In this document: piece by piece, positions 1-12,905 of the stretch | How positions within the stretch are numbered: the first letter of the stretch is position 1 | Layout: each line of letters starts with the position of its first letter | DNA from: Trogon surrucura | Taxonomy: Eukaryota > Chordata > Aves > Trogoniformes > Trogonidae | Direction of reading: 5' to 3' | Length of the DNA: 64,000 nt | NCBI GenBank assembly: GCA_020746105.1 | Contig: CM036634.1 | Coordinates: 1,178,001 to 1,242,000, forward strand | Translations under genes and position numbers: made by a program | Notes under the pieces: model-generated | The model's input: the letters and a program-made list of their open reading frames with translations, nothing else | The model's database searches: none | Told to the model about the DNA's origin: nothing

Positions 1-2734
1 TGTTAATTTGTCTGAACTTCTGGCTTTTCTCCCATATTTCCATGCTGCTCTCTCGAAAGAGCATTATTTTCATCTTTGAACTTTCCCACGACCTGTCCTG
101 TTAGTGTATAGCAGACTACAGGCCATATTTCACTTGTAGGGACACGATCTCTGGTTTTGAGATATTTTTTTTGATACCCTGAAACAGTGCAGTCCTGTGG
201 TCTCCCATCTCACATTATCACATAACTTAGTCCACTTTCTGGGGGCTCTATATTACCTAGGTGGGAAGAGCAAGAAGAAGAAGTCTTATTGAAGAAGGCT
301 GGAAACCTTCTCAATCTCATCATTATGCTGCTGCCCAAACTACACGGGAAGATGCAAATCAGCTTCAACTTTCAGTCCTGAAAGTATTTCTTTTACTCAT
401 GTGAAAGCATTTGCTCAGAGTCCCTGGTGCAGTGACACGCCTGGCCTGAGCAGGGGGAGTCAAAAACCGCTGAGGGACTCAACGAAAGGATTAGCGAGGG
501 TCTCCAAACGATGGTTGGAGACAACCTCCAGTTCAGGTAGACATTAAACCCTGCAGAACTGGAAGCTGAGAGAGATGAGGGAAGCAGCTGGTTTGCAGAA
601 GGGGGTGTCAGCAGAGCAGTGCCTTCAAGCAGCTCTTTGTGGCTTTAAGCACACAAGCGTACATTTTTTGCATCTCCAGAAATAGCCTACTCATTTCAGA
701 CGTAAAGTGTTTAAAGAGTCAAGCAAGGTGTGCCTGAGTGGGACCTTTTATTCTCCACGGGTGCAGCCAGATGATGGTCAAAAAGCCCACCCTGCCTTGG
801 ACCTCTGTGCAGTGATGGAAAAAAGAAATGCAGTGAGCTCAAGACTGAGCTTTGCAAATTTTTGCTGCTCTCCCAAGGGAGATCTGGCTCCGTAAGACAC
901 CTGAAATCCCTGGAAGAAGGTCTTGATGAGAATGGAGAAGACCAGCAGCTGCTTTGAGGTGCATGGTTAGACGGCATGTGCCAAAAAAAAAATTTAAAAA
1001 AAAAAAAGAAAGAAAAAGGAAAAGTCTGAGGGTTTCCTGGGTCACTCCAAGATCGGCTTAATGGTGGGAAAACACCAGACTGAGAAAAGCCTGAGGATAA
1101 TTAACTGCTCCGGGGGGGTGATTGGCAGCTCGGCCACTCAGATCTTCAACTGTTTGCAGGGGATTGTGCTGAATACAAAAGGCTTAACTCGTCTGTCCTG
1201 ATTATCCTGTGGTGAAAAGCAGTTCCAAGGCAGGGGGTTGGGGGATGCTGAAAGTACCCGGGGAGCTCCCTCCTCTCCCCACCGACCCCTCGGTGTCTCC
1301 TCAGCTCCTCTCACCTTCAGAACCCAGCTTGGGTAAAGTGTGAAGCCCCTAGAAGCAATTATTCTTAACCACTAAGTCCTTTTGGGGGGCCAAACAGAGA
1401 CATTTATGGGGACCTGAATTATGCACCTGTGAGTTTAATGAGCCAACACCCCACCAGTCTTCCTCACCAGCCACTGCTCAGCCTTGAAACTAAAGATCTG
1501 ACCATGAACTTCCTCCAGCTTCATCACGGCCAAATCCCACTGGCTTCAGCAGTCGGGTCCTGCTTCATTTTCAAGTAGTTGAGCTCTGCACCAGACTTTG
1601 GGGCTTCTTCAGTTCAAATCCACAGCATGGCAGATTTCCTTTAGGACAGCAAAACAACTCACTTCCTCGCCTTTTGGAGTAGAAGTTTTGGGTCATTATA
1701 TCGTGTTTTTTTCTTGGTCCACTGGGAGTACACAGCACAATCGAAAGTCCAGAGTTTCGTAACAAACATGCACGGAAATGTGTAATTATTGTCTAGAGAA
1801 TTACATGATTATATTACAAAATGGAGATCTCCTTGTCATTAGCAAATCTCTCCATAGGCACTTTTTTACTGGGAAGCTTTGAAACTATTAGCATAATAAG
1901 CTGTTCCTCAAATCCTGATTGCTAATTAAAGCCATATATTATTGTCAGTTCCCCCATTGGTGTGTGAGCTCAGTTTTACCTCATTATAGTGTAATAAATG
2001 CTACTTTTTTTCTAGTCTTTTTTTTGTTTCCTTTTTTCCTTCTTTTTTTCTTGCAAAAACAAACTTGCAGAAAACCTGCCATACATAAAATTGGACTATT
2101 TCTTTCCCTCCCTTCTGGAGGGAAACTATGCAGTCTATTCAATGTATTTTTCACACCTTTTCCACAAATAAAGGAAGCCAAATAGCTGTATTGACTGCTC
2201 CCAAAGATACCACACAGCTTTGGAGCTAATTAAAAGTCAACCTCTGTGCAATTGCCACGGAACAGGGTAAGTGCAACCGAAGTGAGCAGCAAAATACGCA
2301 AAGATTTTCCTTTGAAACTCAACCCCAGGGCTGCTCTGTGCAAACACTAAATGAGGAAGTTAGTTCAAAAAAAAAAAAAAAAGCCGGAAAACGATGGTTG
2401 TTCTCCTCAGCACAGAGGCTATTTAAATAACTGGAGAGCCCCAGAGGTGTTACAGGACCCAAAACTGCAGAGACAGAGGAAGACATGTGATGTTCGACTC
2501 CTGCACAGCTGGGGAGGGCTGAGGGAGCTGAGCTGAGCAGCATCTCCCTGCAACGACACTGCAGACCCATAAACATCCCCAGGAGAAATCTTGAGGTACC
2601 AGAGGAGTAAGAAGAGACAGCAAGAAGCCATGTAGTGAAGGAATGCACAGTGAGTACATAAAGGAAAGGCCAGGGGCTTTCCTCATCCCCTACAGCCCCA
2701 TGCCTGCCCTGTGGGTGTAAGCCAGGACACGGAA
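1..2734. other. non-coding stretch, no gene seen
   Basis: I see no exon with conserved protein content and flanking splice sites. Open frames are short and show no family resemblance. The stretch holds short homopolymers (an A/T-rich patch near 980-1020 and a pyrimidine-rich patch near 2015-2050) and nothing else I can name. Confidence 0.6.
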
Positions 2735-2735
2735 T

Positions 2736-2886
2736 TGGAGAATCGTTTACGTTGGAAAAAACCTTTAAGATCATCGAGACCAACCTCCCTTCAGGGAGCT
2801 GTAGAGAGCAAGGTCTCCTCTCAGCCTCCAGTTTGTCTTTAAACAACAGCATCGAGCTTCCTGGAGATGGACTCAACCCTTTGTGG
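2736..2886 (-). repeat. CR1 LINE 3'-end fragment
   Basis: The minus-strand copy shows the CR1 3' region: a degenerate 'agaatcgtttacgttggaaa' block is followed by 'cctttaagatcatcgagacc', then a block like the CR1 segment that reads 'gagaccttgctctctac' on the minus strand. The usual terminal octamer repeat is eroded, so this is an old copy. Confidence 0.7.
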
Positions 2887-5038
2887 GTGAACACGTTATG
2901 TTGGGATTCAAATTTAACATAAAGACAAATCCTTGCAGGAGAGTTTGAGCCTCCTGTGAGACAGGTGAGTTACAGAAGGGTAACAGCAATGGCAGAGCAG
3001 AGAAGTGGCTTCTCTGCTCCCGTCATGCGTTGGATGCCCACGTGCTCACTCATATCGTGATGTTCTCCTACATTTGCTCAACAAATAAGAGAGTTTCTTT
3101 GGGATGGCTTAGGAATCCCAATAGAAAATGCATCCTCACCACAGTGAGGGTGGGGAATACCAGTACCATTCATTTATCCCCAGTCCCCATTCTTGACAAG
3201 CCCCATCATTTTCATTGGAGACCCACTTCTCAGAGATCATTGCAGCCTGTGACTATTTTCGGAAAAAGTAAGAAACTCCCAAGGATATTTATTTGCGTGA
3301 GTTCTTTCAGTGGTGGCTTCAACTGGGGAGAGGTGAAGCTGGGAATCACCTTTAAGGTTGCACAGAAAGAAGAAAGATTTCTCTTGCCCTGTGCCTGTTG
3401 TCATTAGACCCCAAGCACAAGCAGATGGAAAACTGCCATTTGCAGAAAATGGCATGGTTTAACTCCAGAACAACCCCATGCTTAATCTGAGGAATGCAGA
3501 TTTTTGTGTTTGCATGCAAGTGTGTTACGTCCCTGTGATAGTCTATTAAATAACTTAGTCTGGTGGAGCAGAATGAAAAGCCTGTTAGGATCCCTTCTCA
3601 AAACAACAGACTGGAAGCGCCCTCCCAGGGGTGATGCCTCTTGGAGGAAGGAGCACTGCCTCTAGTAATTTGCCAATCCAGCACAAACTATACCCCCAAC
3701 AGAATGAGACTCCTTTCAGATCTTATCTCATCCCGAAATCCTAGGTAAATGTCAATTTGGAAATAAAAAAACAGTCACATGATATATTTTATGCAGGAAG
3801 GAACGGCAGCACTTCTTGAGGGGACTAGGAGGGTTATGCATAAAGGAGAGAATGAAAATTAATTGAAATGGTTTCCAACCTGGGGGCCTTCTCAGAAAGG
3901 CTCCATTCATCAGCAAAGCAATAGCGAGACTCTTTGAAGTAATCCCTAAAGACTAAATGCTCAGGAGGAAGAATAAAGTTTCTATAATGAAAACTTACTT
4001 GACCTGAACGAGTGAAATTCCGCAAGAAAGGGTTGATCATCCGCAAAAGCTTATCTGATGGCCAGGGTCGACCCACCACACCAAGGCCCTGGTCAGATAT
4101 CCTCCAGGGCTGTCCTCTGCCGTGATCCCTGCTCCATCCTCTGTATTGCCTCTATGGCCTGTAACACACCCTGGTGTCCTGAGCCTCAGCTCCTGCATCT
4201 CTGCTCTTCCTGATGCCAAGAGGCTCTTTCCAAGTTTTACCGAGTTCTCCAAGCCCAGCTCCTCCTCTCCCTTGGCCCACAAGTGATAACGTCTCTTAGT
4301 GCTTTACCCTCTTGCCTGGAGATGGTCAATATTGCAGATGTAATTCATCTCTCCTAATTTGGGCACTAAAAGTTAGACCCCTTGGCCCCAGAAGGAATAC
4401 GTTTGACTTGAGTATGGGTCTTTCAGGTATTTGTACCTGGACGAATACATCATGGGGGATGTTGGGGATGTGTCCTTTAACAAAATTCGCTGTGAGTTCA
4501 TGCTGAGTGAGGATGTGTGACAAGCTCACACCTGCGTTTTCCCTGTTCCTGGATCTCAATTTCTTTCATGAGAAGTAGCACAGTTTGCATAGAAAGGAAC
4601 ATTCCAACCAAAACAGCTGAGATTTAGAAGTCTCTCCATCGTTGTTGGGAAGGAAACTCCCACAGCGGAGCAGGAATCAAGGCCGAGACTTTTCCTATCC
4701 TGAGACTCAACACTCATCCCATTCACAGGCTGAGACGTCAATACAATCGTATCTGAAAGCCATGATCCCACTCCAGGCTTTCAGCCTATGAATGCCTCTA
4801 CTCCTGCCAGTCCGAACATGGTGCCTAAACCACAGGGAACACTCAAGACAAATCTCTCTCTTGGGGTCTCCTGTTAGGTGGATCAGCACCATTCCCACCC
4901 AGGGCACCTTCTCTCCCATCCCCAGCTTGAGGCACCAGCATCCCATGGATGTGACCAGCAGCTCCAGGGTAACAGTTCCTCTCCAATGGTCTAAAAAGTG
5001 ATGCTCAGCTCCATAACCACACTGTAGCATCCCGGAAT
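2887..5038. other. non-coding stretch, no gene seen
   Basis: No conserved exon, RNA gene or mobile element is recognisable. Base composition is unremarkable. Confidence 0.55.
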
Positions 5039-5185
5039 AAGAATCACAGCATCATTTTGGCGGGAAAAGAGCTTTAAGATCACTAAGTGATCTTAAGTCC
5101 AACTGTTAACCCAGCACTGCCAGGTTCACCACTAGACCACAAGCTAAGGAGAGCAGCAGTGCCCTGCCTCTCAAGGGGACTTTGA
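5039..5185 (-). repeat. CR1 LINE fragment (degraded)
   Basis: The block 'gaatcacagcatcattttgg' is followed by a 'ctttaagatcactaagtgat' segment and 'cactgccaggttcaccacta'. This is the order seen in the CR1 3' region read from the minus strand. It carries many substitutions and has no target duplication that I can define. Confidence 0.65.
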
Positions 5186-5289
5186 GGCTACGTACATTTG
5201 CCAGGCTGGGACATGTCCTGCAACACGGGGCCAAAAACCCGAGTTGTGCAGAAAAGTCCCACTTGAGAAACGCCAACAATGCAGCATAT

Positions 5290-5480
5290 TTTTGTTTCAC
5301 TTCCTCACCTCACCAAATTAAATTAATTAAAAAGCATTAACTGGAGTTATAAATCTTTGAGTAATTATTATCTCAATAATAATGAATTGATTAATGGCCG
5401 CATTAAGAATTATAATAATTATTATTAAAATTTATACCATCCAGTAACTACTAATACTTATTAAATGACTGCTAATAGGT
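5290..5480. repeat. AT-rich low-complexity tract rich in TAAT/ATTA
   Basis: About 190 bases are dominated by aattaatt-, ataataatt- and ttattatta-type words. This may be simple low-complexity sequence. The density of TAAT cores could also attract homeodomain proteins, but nothing else here supports a regulatory role. Confidence 0.55.
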
Positions 5481-8159
5481 GGAGTAGAATTACTGAGCTT
5501 TCTCTTTGAGGAGTCAGGAAAGTGATAGAAAACACAAAATTCTCAGGGGCCTGGGAGGACTGACTCCTGATGGGTGACCTTCACTCCAAGCCTCTCCTGA
5601 GCCTGGTGCTGCAGTTTGCTGCAGAGAACAACGGGGAGTGCACTTAGAGGGCCAAGATATCTGTGACACAAGAGGTCGTTAGGAAGAATCCTCTCTTGGT
5701 GCACTCCACACTTGTGGGGGTTTATCAAACTGCTTTTATTAAGTTTAATTCCACAGGAGGGCTCAGCTGACCTAGCAAGCGATCTCGTGAAATGCAGAGC
5801 AAACCTTTCAGGTGACACTCTGGGTATGTTCAGAATTCACCCAGGTGGCAAAACCTCCTGTTTTGGGGTGTTTGGGAGAGCGGAAGATGTTTCTCGAGAT
5901 TTTAAGAGCATGAGGAATGAGCTTGTTTGGTTTCATTAGCAAACGGTTACAAATTGACCCAACGACAGAGGAACCCCCGAAGCCTGCATTCCCATGGGTT
6001 TGTGCACTTTGTCTCCTATTTCCACCAAGGATATCTGCACTGGGATAAATGCAGCAGAGCTGTGACCTACCCAGAAGGGTTCCTCAAGGCTGATCCAACT
6101 CGGGGCAGGTTATAGTGGTGCCATTCTCATGCACACCCAAGCTGGTGGGCTTGCTTGGGAGAGGGCTTCTTATCAAGAAAAAGAACTTTAAACCAGTTTT
6201 TGAAAGAAAATGTCCCCAGCCTGCACGTTAAAACCATCCTTCTGCATAACTCTCCCCATGCAACTGCTGCTCTGGATTTTAGTCCTTCCTCTATTATTGT
6301 CCTCTTCTGACATACATCAGAAATGAGCGGGTGCTACCTGGATGTAAATCAACATTTCACTGCAGCTTTCTCTCCGTTCCTATTTTGATATAAACCATTG
6401 CTCCCAACGCATGAGGTGGAAATCAAACTATACCTCTTTAAGCGGACTTCTGCTGAAGACCTAGAAATCTGGTAACTTTTTAAGGCACTTAGCCCAAAAC
6501 TAAGTAGTTAAGAATGTCTGCAGTGAACAGAATCCTGATATAATGACTCTATAGTTAATATTTAATAATAGTCCTAAAAACACCTGAATGGGCAAAGTGT
6601 AAATTGCAGAGCCTTCAGAAAGCTGTTAGACAAAAGTCCAAGGAGCTGTTAACTTGCTTTCTAATGACTTGCAGATGTCCCCTCAGTATTTCTAACAGCC
6701 AGCCCAGAGGTCTATTCCACCTCCTTGCTGCGGTCAACGCTAGCATGGAGGGAGTTCTTTGCTTCATTTGCCCGTGTTAGAAAAGCTGTATTAAAAATAT
6801 ACCTGCACAGTTCCAGTGATGCTCAATAAATCCGTATCGGTATCAGCCGACGTTGTAAAATACCAGCCAGGTGTCCCTTCCTCTCTCTGGATATTCCCTG
6901 TGGGTGGCAGGTGGAGAAAGGCATGGCCAAGCCCGGCTGGCTCAGCAGCCTTTATATGGTTCTAACTCTTGTTTGCAGATCGATTGACTTTTCCACCTCT
7001 CTTGATTCCTGCATACTCTGAGCAAGGTTCAGATCTTTCACCCGGTGCAGAAAGAGACGGAAAGCGCAGACGTCACGCCGTGAACCTCGAGACTTCAACA
7101 ATTGCCACTAAAAGGCCAGACACTGACCACACTGGAGAGGGTCAAAGCAGACTCCAGCTGCCTTGTAGTGAAAAGAAAAGAGCGCGTTTATCGACCCTGA
7201 AAGAAAAACGAAGCTGTGTTGGCATTGTAGAGGTATCCTTTTCCTTGCAGTGTGACATTTCACGGTATCACGTTGCCTTCATTGCCCTTTTCTGTTTTAT
7301 CAGCATATGCCTGTCACTACGGTAAAAACTGGGAAAGGCTACGGAAGAGTCATATTTTCCAGTTGAGGTTATTCCAGTGAAGCCAATATCATCCGTAACG
7401 CAGCCCTTGTTCCCACTGGTTTCCTTAAAGCCTAGACTAACGCCTCAGACCTGGGCTGGTGCTGGTTTTAGCATCCTTTCCAGGCAGGTACAGAGATGGC
7501 TGGTCCTTACTGATGCAGAAATGCACAGCAACTGCAGATCTGTGCAGACAGATATTTACTCTTTTTGTTGCTTCTTTATTAAATATAATTCCAAGTAACT
7601 CTCCAGTGACTTGATAATATCCTACCAAACAGTCATGGCTCAGATCCCTGCTGGAACCTGAGCCACCCCAGGAAAAAAAACAAGGGGAGATATTTCTGAC
7701 TTGTGCAAACCTTTGCCAAGACCACATGAGCCTGTTTCAGCTGCACTCTCTCATTTCCTTCTGAGAACATTAAGACAACTGTAAAGATTTAGGGCAACCA
7801 TCCACCTGATTTGTTGTAGGTGCATCCCCAGAGCTGAGTCTTCCACCCTTCTTTCCAGCAGCCCATGTCTCTGCTGCCATTCTGTCACCGCCTATTTTCA
7901 TACACCGTCCTCAGGCTGAAGAAATTCTCTAACGCGGAACCACGGGGCAAATCCTTTCCTTTCTGGTGGCACTGGGGAACCCATGCTGTCACAAAACCTG
8001 AGAGGAGAGATGAGGACGACTTATGAAAACAGGAGAAAGAACAAAATGAGTAAATGGCAGATGAATTTAAACTGCTGCTTCTTCCCAGGGGTGACATCAG
8101 CAGGGCACACCTTCTAGAAGATCGACCCTAAACGAAGGTTTCCTGCAGGGCTTGATGGG
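5481..8159. other. non-coding stretch with one weak exon candidate
   Basis: Apart from the possible exon at 6980-7231, listed separately, I recognise nothing in this stretch. Confidence 0.5.
6980..7231 (+). other. possible orphan exon, unrecognised
   Basis: An open segment of 84 codons starts right after a plausible 3' splice site (pyrimidine-rich 'aactcttgtttgcag') and ends at a GAG followed by 'gtatcc', which could act as a weak donor. The conceptual peptide is basic and Ser/Thr-rich (it includes 'GKRRRHAV' and 'SEKKRARLSTLKEKR'). I do not recognise the family. No neighbouring exon is apparent, and the frame has no ATG of its own near the start. It could be a chance open frame or an exon of a non-coding RNA. 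Confidence 0.15.
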
Positions 8160-8164
8160 ACCAG

Positions 8165-8275
8165 AGAGGGTAGGGTTTGAGTTGGAAGGGCATTTAAATG
8201 TTATTCAGTTCCAATCCCCCTGCCGTGGGCAAGAATACCTTCCACTACATCAGGTTGCTCAAGAAAAAGGGAGAA
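8165..8275 (-). repeat. CR1 LINE 3'-end fragment
   Basis: The order 'gagttggaagggcattta', 'cagttccaatccccctgccg', 'tgggcaagaatac', 'catcaggttgctcaag' matches the 3' end of CR1 read on the minus strand. The copy is diverged and truncated. Confidence 0.75.
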
Positions 8276-11200
8276 GTGGTCATCTAAGGTCAGCTGGAGG
8301 GTCTTCAGGACTTGCACAGTCTTCACAAAGAGACAACTGTTACGAGCATCATATTGATCTCCCAAGGCAACTCCATTCATTCTGGGCTCCAAAAGACAGA
8401 AAATCTTAGTTAAGGATAAATACACTCAATTATTGGAAAGGAAAAAATAGCAGTATATTTATTGTGAGGAAATCGAAAGTAATTACTCTGGAAAAAGTTA
8501 TGTTGGGCCCTGGAAGTGCAATACATTAGCTGTCAGGATTTTTTAAAGCAGTTGGTAAAAACCATTCCAGCACGTCCCTTCCCAGGACTCAGGAAAGATC
8601 AGAGGAGCAGCAAAGAGGTGCAAAACAATCCTGCTTGGGCCTGATGGTCTTTTTTGTGCCCCAATCCCCCACTTCATCTGGACACTTGTGTCAGGAGAAT
8701 CAGTGCTGTCTCTGCAAATCACACCAGCCTTTCTCTCCACCCTCTCCTCCATGTCCCTCTGTACCAGCTGCCCAGACCAGGACTTCCCAGGGTTCCCCAA
8801 TGCCACAGCAGTCTCCTTTTTCTCCTCCACCTTTCCACCTCACCCTTCCACTGAAGGAACTCCTGTTTTCTTGTCAGCCCTTTCCTCCGCCCCCAGACTT
8901 TCAGAAGAATGTGAATATTTCTGCTGCAGAGGCTCCGCTTGCGTGGCGTCAGACCAATGCAGCATCATCAGTCAGGACACCCCTTCCATCGCCGGCTCTC
9001 GCTGCCTTTAGATGTGCCAGTGTCCCTTGAGTCTGAGCTGCTGTGCTTCCTATTTGCTCTGAAAACAGTCAGTTAAGACTATTCCTGTGCTTTAGTAAAG
9101 CTCTCAGCAAACTGTCAAGGAAAAACACTCTTTCTAGCGGTTGCGGCAACCTTTACACTGCTTTAAACTGCTTGTAGCCGCTTGAAACTGCTGGGAAACA
9201 GCAATGCTGACGTTCCATCACCCACCTGCCACACAGTGAGGGCTGATGCTGCCACCCAACGCAGCCAGCACCTCCTCAGGGCAGGTCATGGTTTACAACT
9301 GTGTTGTCACCCCGTGGCAGAGTCCAGGTTTGTTTCCATCAGAGACCGTGAACAGGCTGTTTGGAGAGCTGTGAACCCCCAGTGACTGTCCCAAATACAC
9401 ATTTGTGCCTATCTGTGACCATCCCTGTCTGCTACCAATGTCTGGGTACCAGTGACCCGGGATGTCCCACCGTGCTCATGAATGGTGTTTCCCTTGGCTG
9501 ATTCCCAGTGCTGCCTGAAGACCCTGTACATATCTGCCTATGGGCAGATCCATAAAAATAGCTAAGAAATCTTTTTGGCATAGTTCCCCTTACCAGTGGT
9601 CTCATGCAAGTCATTTGCAAATAAAGGTAGCGTCCTTTCTCTCCAGGCTACATGATAACACCTGTAAGATAAAGCCTTCCCAGTGAACCCGTCAATCATT
9701 TGCAAATTGGGATATCACCATTTGACCTCCTCTAGGTTTTCTCAAATTTCTGCTTCAGAATTTGACTTAAAAATAATTATAGGCGGGATCGTCTTCATTC
9801 TGCACCCACTGTGACACAGTCAGTTGTACCACATGAAATAAAAGGACCCTCACGGGTAAGACCAGGAAGACCACCATGATCACCTACAAATGCTCTTCCA
9901 GGGTATTATCTGTGCTTGTTCCTCTTCAAGTCTACTATCTGTAGCAAAATGAGTCCAGTTGTCTCAGAAGAAGAAGAAAGGCTAAACTGAAAAACGTACG
10001 GTATTGGTGAACCTAGAACAGCGTTTGGTTTTTTACTGCAATTACCAAATTTTGACGGTTTATCTACATTTACCAATTTCCCCATGCTTACCTCAGCTCT
10101 TTCTCTTCAGTAGCTGTTTCTCATGCGAGGCACCTCTGCACTGATTCAGGTCCCTGCTGTGTACCCCGTAATGATGATGAGGGTGACCCCACGTGCTGTC
10201 ATCTCACCATCACCTGAGAAACGCGTTCAGTTCCTGTTGGATATCACGTCACCCGGGTGCAAACCACCTGACGTCACCTGACACGTCAGCTCTCCCCTGA
10301 GGGTCATATCCAAGCCCACTGACTGTAAAGGAGTAGAGGAACTCCAAGGCCCTGCCTTAAGAGAAACCACACACCCACTCTTGACTGAATACCATTCAGA
10401 AGAGCATTGTGTCAGCACAGTACTATTGGTCACATCAAAAAGAAAAACTGTTGGTCGCAATCGAATTTTTAAAAACTGGCGTCAGTCGTCCATTATTACT
10501 AGTCTTTCTTTAATGGTGCATTGCTCAGCTGCCCTGTTGCTTGTTGTGATTTTCCTCACGGCTGGAGTTACCTGTAACAGTCATTTATCCTTTCTCCCAG
10601 CTCCCTGGAATTTCCCTCTTTCCTCATGTTTACTGGAAATCTCCATTAGTGTTTCAGAGAATTCCTCAGCCTGATCTTTTCAAAGTCTTTGATGCAATTA
10701 TCTGAATACACTGATTTTAAAATAACCGCATTTAGCTGTTGCTGTTAAACAACCCCTTTGAAGTGATCCCTATTCAGACACTGCTTATCATCACCTCTTT
10801 CTTTCCGAAAAACAACTAGCAAAACATCTTCCCTGCCCAGAGCGCTGGTTGGGTACCACCATTACCCCACGGTGGAGCGATGCTGCAGGTGAGTTCTGCT
10901 CCTCCTCCTCTGCTCTGTGCTTGGCGATGGACTGTCCCAGATCTCACCGGAGGCACTTTCTGGCCTCACAACACACAGAGCAAAAATTAAAGGCGAAAGC
11001 ACACAGGACTTAGTCCTGTATGGACGAAACCTGAGGGTGGAGGAGACATTTCTCAGAGGAGATCAGAGCTCTGTATTTGTCAGTCCTTCAGTGCTTGAGC
11101 CTGGTGTTTGAAAGTGCTGACACTTCTGACCAAGGGCTCCTCGAGGTCTCACAGAGTTTGTTGTGTAGGAAGTGTCTGGGCGCAGAAGGCCGTGGATGCT

Positions 11201-11619
11201 CCGTGCCTGCCATTGGAAAGACAAATCTCAGCTGACACTCCTGCCCATGACGTTAAAGGTTTCCATCTCTAACAAATGTGGCAGCTGAACACTGCAAAAT
11301 TTCCCTCGCCGCGAGCAAAAAAAAGCAGGCGGTTTTGTGGGTGCAGTCCCTGCGTCACAGGAGCTGCCGGGTAACCTGCAGGCTGGGAGGCTCATTTCAG
11401 AGCTAAACAATGGCAAATGAAAATGAGCACGGCAGCAGCAGACACAAAACGATGTGGCAGCTACGGTCGCCGTTGAGTCACGCCGCTATTCCAGACCTGA
11501 TTCAGAGCTGCTGGAACGCGTGCGTTGTGCCCAGCTCTGTGCCTGGCACAGGTGCTGCAGCAGAGTAGGGGTCTCTGAGATATATCACAGAGTTTTGAGC
11601 AAGAGGAGCATAGAAGTGG
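8276..11619. other. non-coding stretch, no gene seen
   Basis: No conserved coding exon is found. A cluster of CRE-like sites near 10,245-10,289 is listed separately. A 131-codon Pro/Ser-rich open frame near 8,635-9,030 lies in pyrimidine-rich sequence, has no family resemblance and is not annotated. Confidence 0.55.
10245..10289. promoter_or_regulatory. cluster of CRE/ACGTCA-type sites
   Basis: Within about 45 bases there are three ACGTCA-type cores: 'tcacgtcacc', a perfect palindromic TGACGTCA at 10,269-10,276, and 'acacgtcag'. TGACGTCA is the classical CREB/ATF site. No promoter, CpG island or transcribed unit is visible next to it, so function is unproven. Confidence 0.3.
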
Positions 11620-11716
11620 GAACAATTCAGGTTGGAGAGGAGCTTACGAGGTCTCTTAACCTGTTCCTTAAAGCAGGGTGAGCGCTGAATTCAGACTAAT
11701 TGATCAGGGCTTTGAA
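11620..11716 (-). repeat. CR1 LINE fragment (old)
   Basis: The segments 'aattcaggttggagaggagc', 'gaggtctcttaacctg', 'aaagcagggtgagcgctgaa' and 'ttgatcagggctttg' follow the order of the CR1 3' region on the minus strand. They are well diverged from it. Confidence 0.6.
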
Positions 11717-12372
11717 ATTACGGTGCTTGCTGGCACAGCTTAGAAGGTGCTGACGTGCTGAGACATCACATTCTGCATATGGAGATAATAGAGCAAAAAG
11801 CCCCTTTAGGACCATCCCAGAGGAACAGTCTTTCTGCAGGATAGACAGCTTTGGGACAGACAGACTGGAAGAGCAGCTATGGTCCGTGTTTAGGAACGGT
11901 GCAAAATCAGGATAAAGTGATAAATTAATAAACTGCCATGCTTGCTGCAAGGAGCTATTCCACAGCAAAGACGCATTCGTAAAGAATGAAAAATAGTATC
12001 GCAGTGTGATGTTAGTGTCGCTGGTGAGGCAGTTAGTTATAGAAATATGTGACTGGGAAACGCCACAATGCCTACATAAGGCTTCTGTGAATGAAAGCAC
12101 ACATGATATAATGTAATATAATTTTCTCTGGATTAGAATTTAAAGCCGTACTCTCCCCTCGGTTAGGCAATGCGATTGCCTCAACCATCATGCTGTTAGA
12201 GGACGATGCCTTTGAAGAAAGGCATGTGTCTCTCTAGCTGTGGTGGTAGAGGAAGAACTTCTCGAATGGACCTCATGGAGCTCAGCGGGTCCACATGGAT
12301 CGGCGGCCCTGCATTTTCAGATACTGAAGCAGTGTTTTTGCAAGGATGGCAGAGATCTCACTGCATTTATTA

Positions 12373-12905
12373 CATAGAATCATAGAATATGTTGGGTTGG
12401 AAGAGACCTTTAAAGGTCATCTAGTCCAACCACCCTGCAGAAAGCAGGGACATCTTTAACTAGATCAGGTTGCTCAGAGTCCCATCAAGCCTGACCTTGA
12501 ATGTCTCCAGGGATGGAGACTCCAGCACCTCTCTGGGCAACCTGCTGCAGTGTTTCACCACCCTCATAGTGAAGAACTTATTGCTAATGTCTAACCTAAA
12601 TCTATGCTACTCTACTTCAACACCATTACCCCTCGTCCTGTCACTACACACCCTTGTAAACAGTCCCTCCCCATCTTTCCTGTAGCCCCTTCAGATACTG
12701 CCAGGCCACTATAAGGTCTCCCCAGGGACTTCTCTTCTCCAGGCTGAACAACCTCAACTCTTTCAGCCTGTCTTCACAGGAGAGGTGCTCCAACCCTCTG
12801 ATCTTTTTTGTGGCCCTTCTCTGAACTCGCTCCAACAGCTCCCATATGTGACAGAGCTATGCAACAGCACTCAATTCTGGGAGCCAAGGTCTTCTGGAGA
12901 TCACT
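12373..12905 (-). repeat. CR1 LINE, about 530 bp of the 3' region
   Basis: This well-preserved minus-strand CR1 begins with the typical 'catagaatcatagaat' end. It continues through the 'gttgggttggaagagacc', 'ctagtccaaccaccctgcag', 'cactataaggtctcccc' and 'gcctgtcttcacaggagagg' landmarks. It is 5'-truncated in the usual way for this LINE. Confidence 0.95.
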
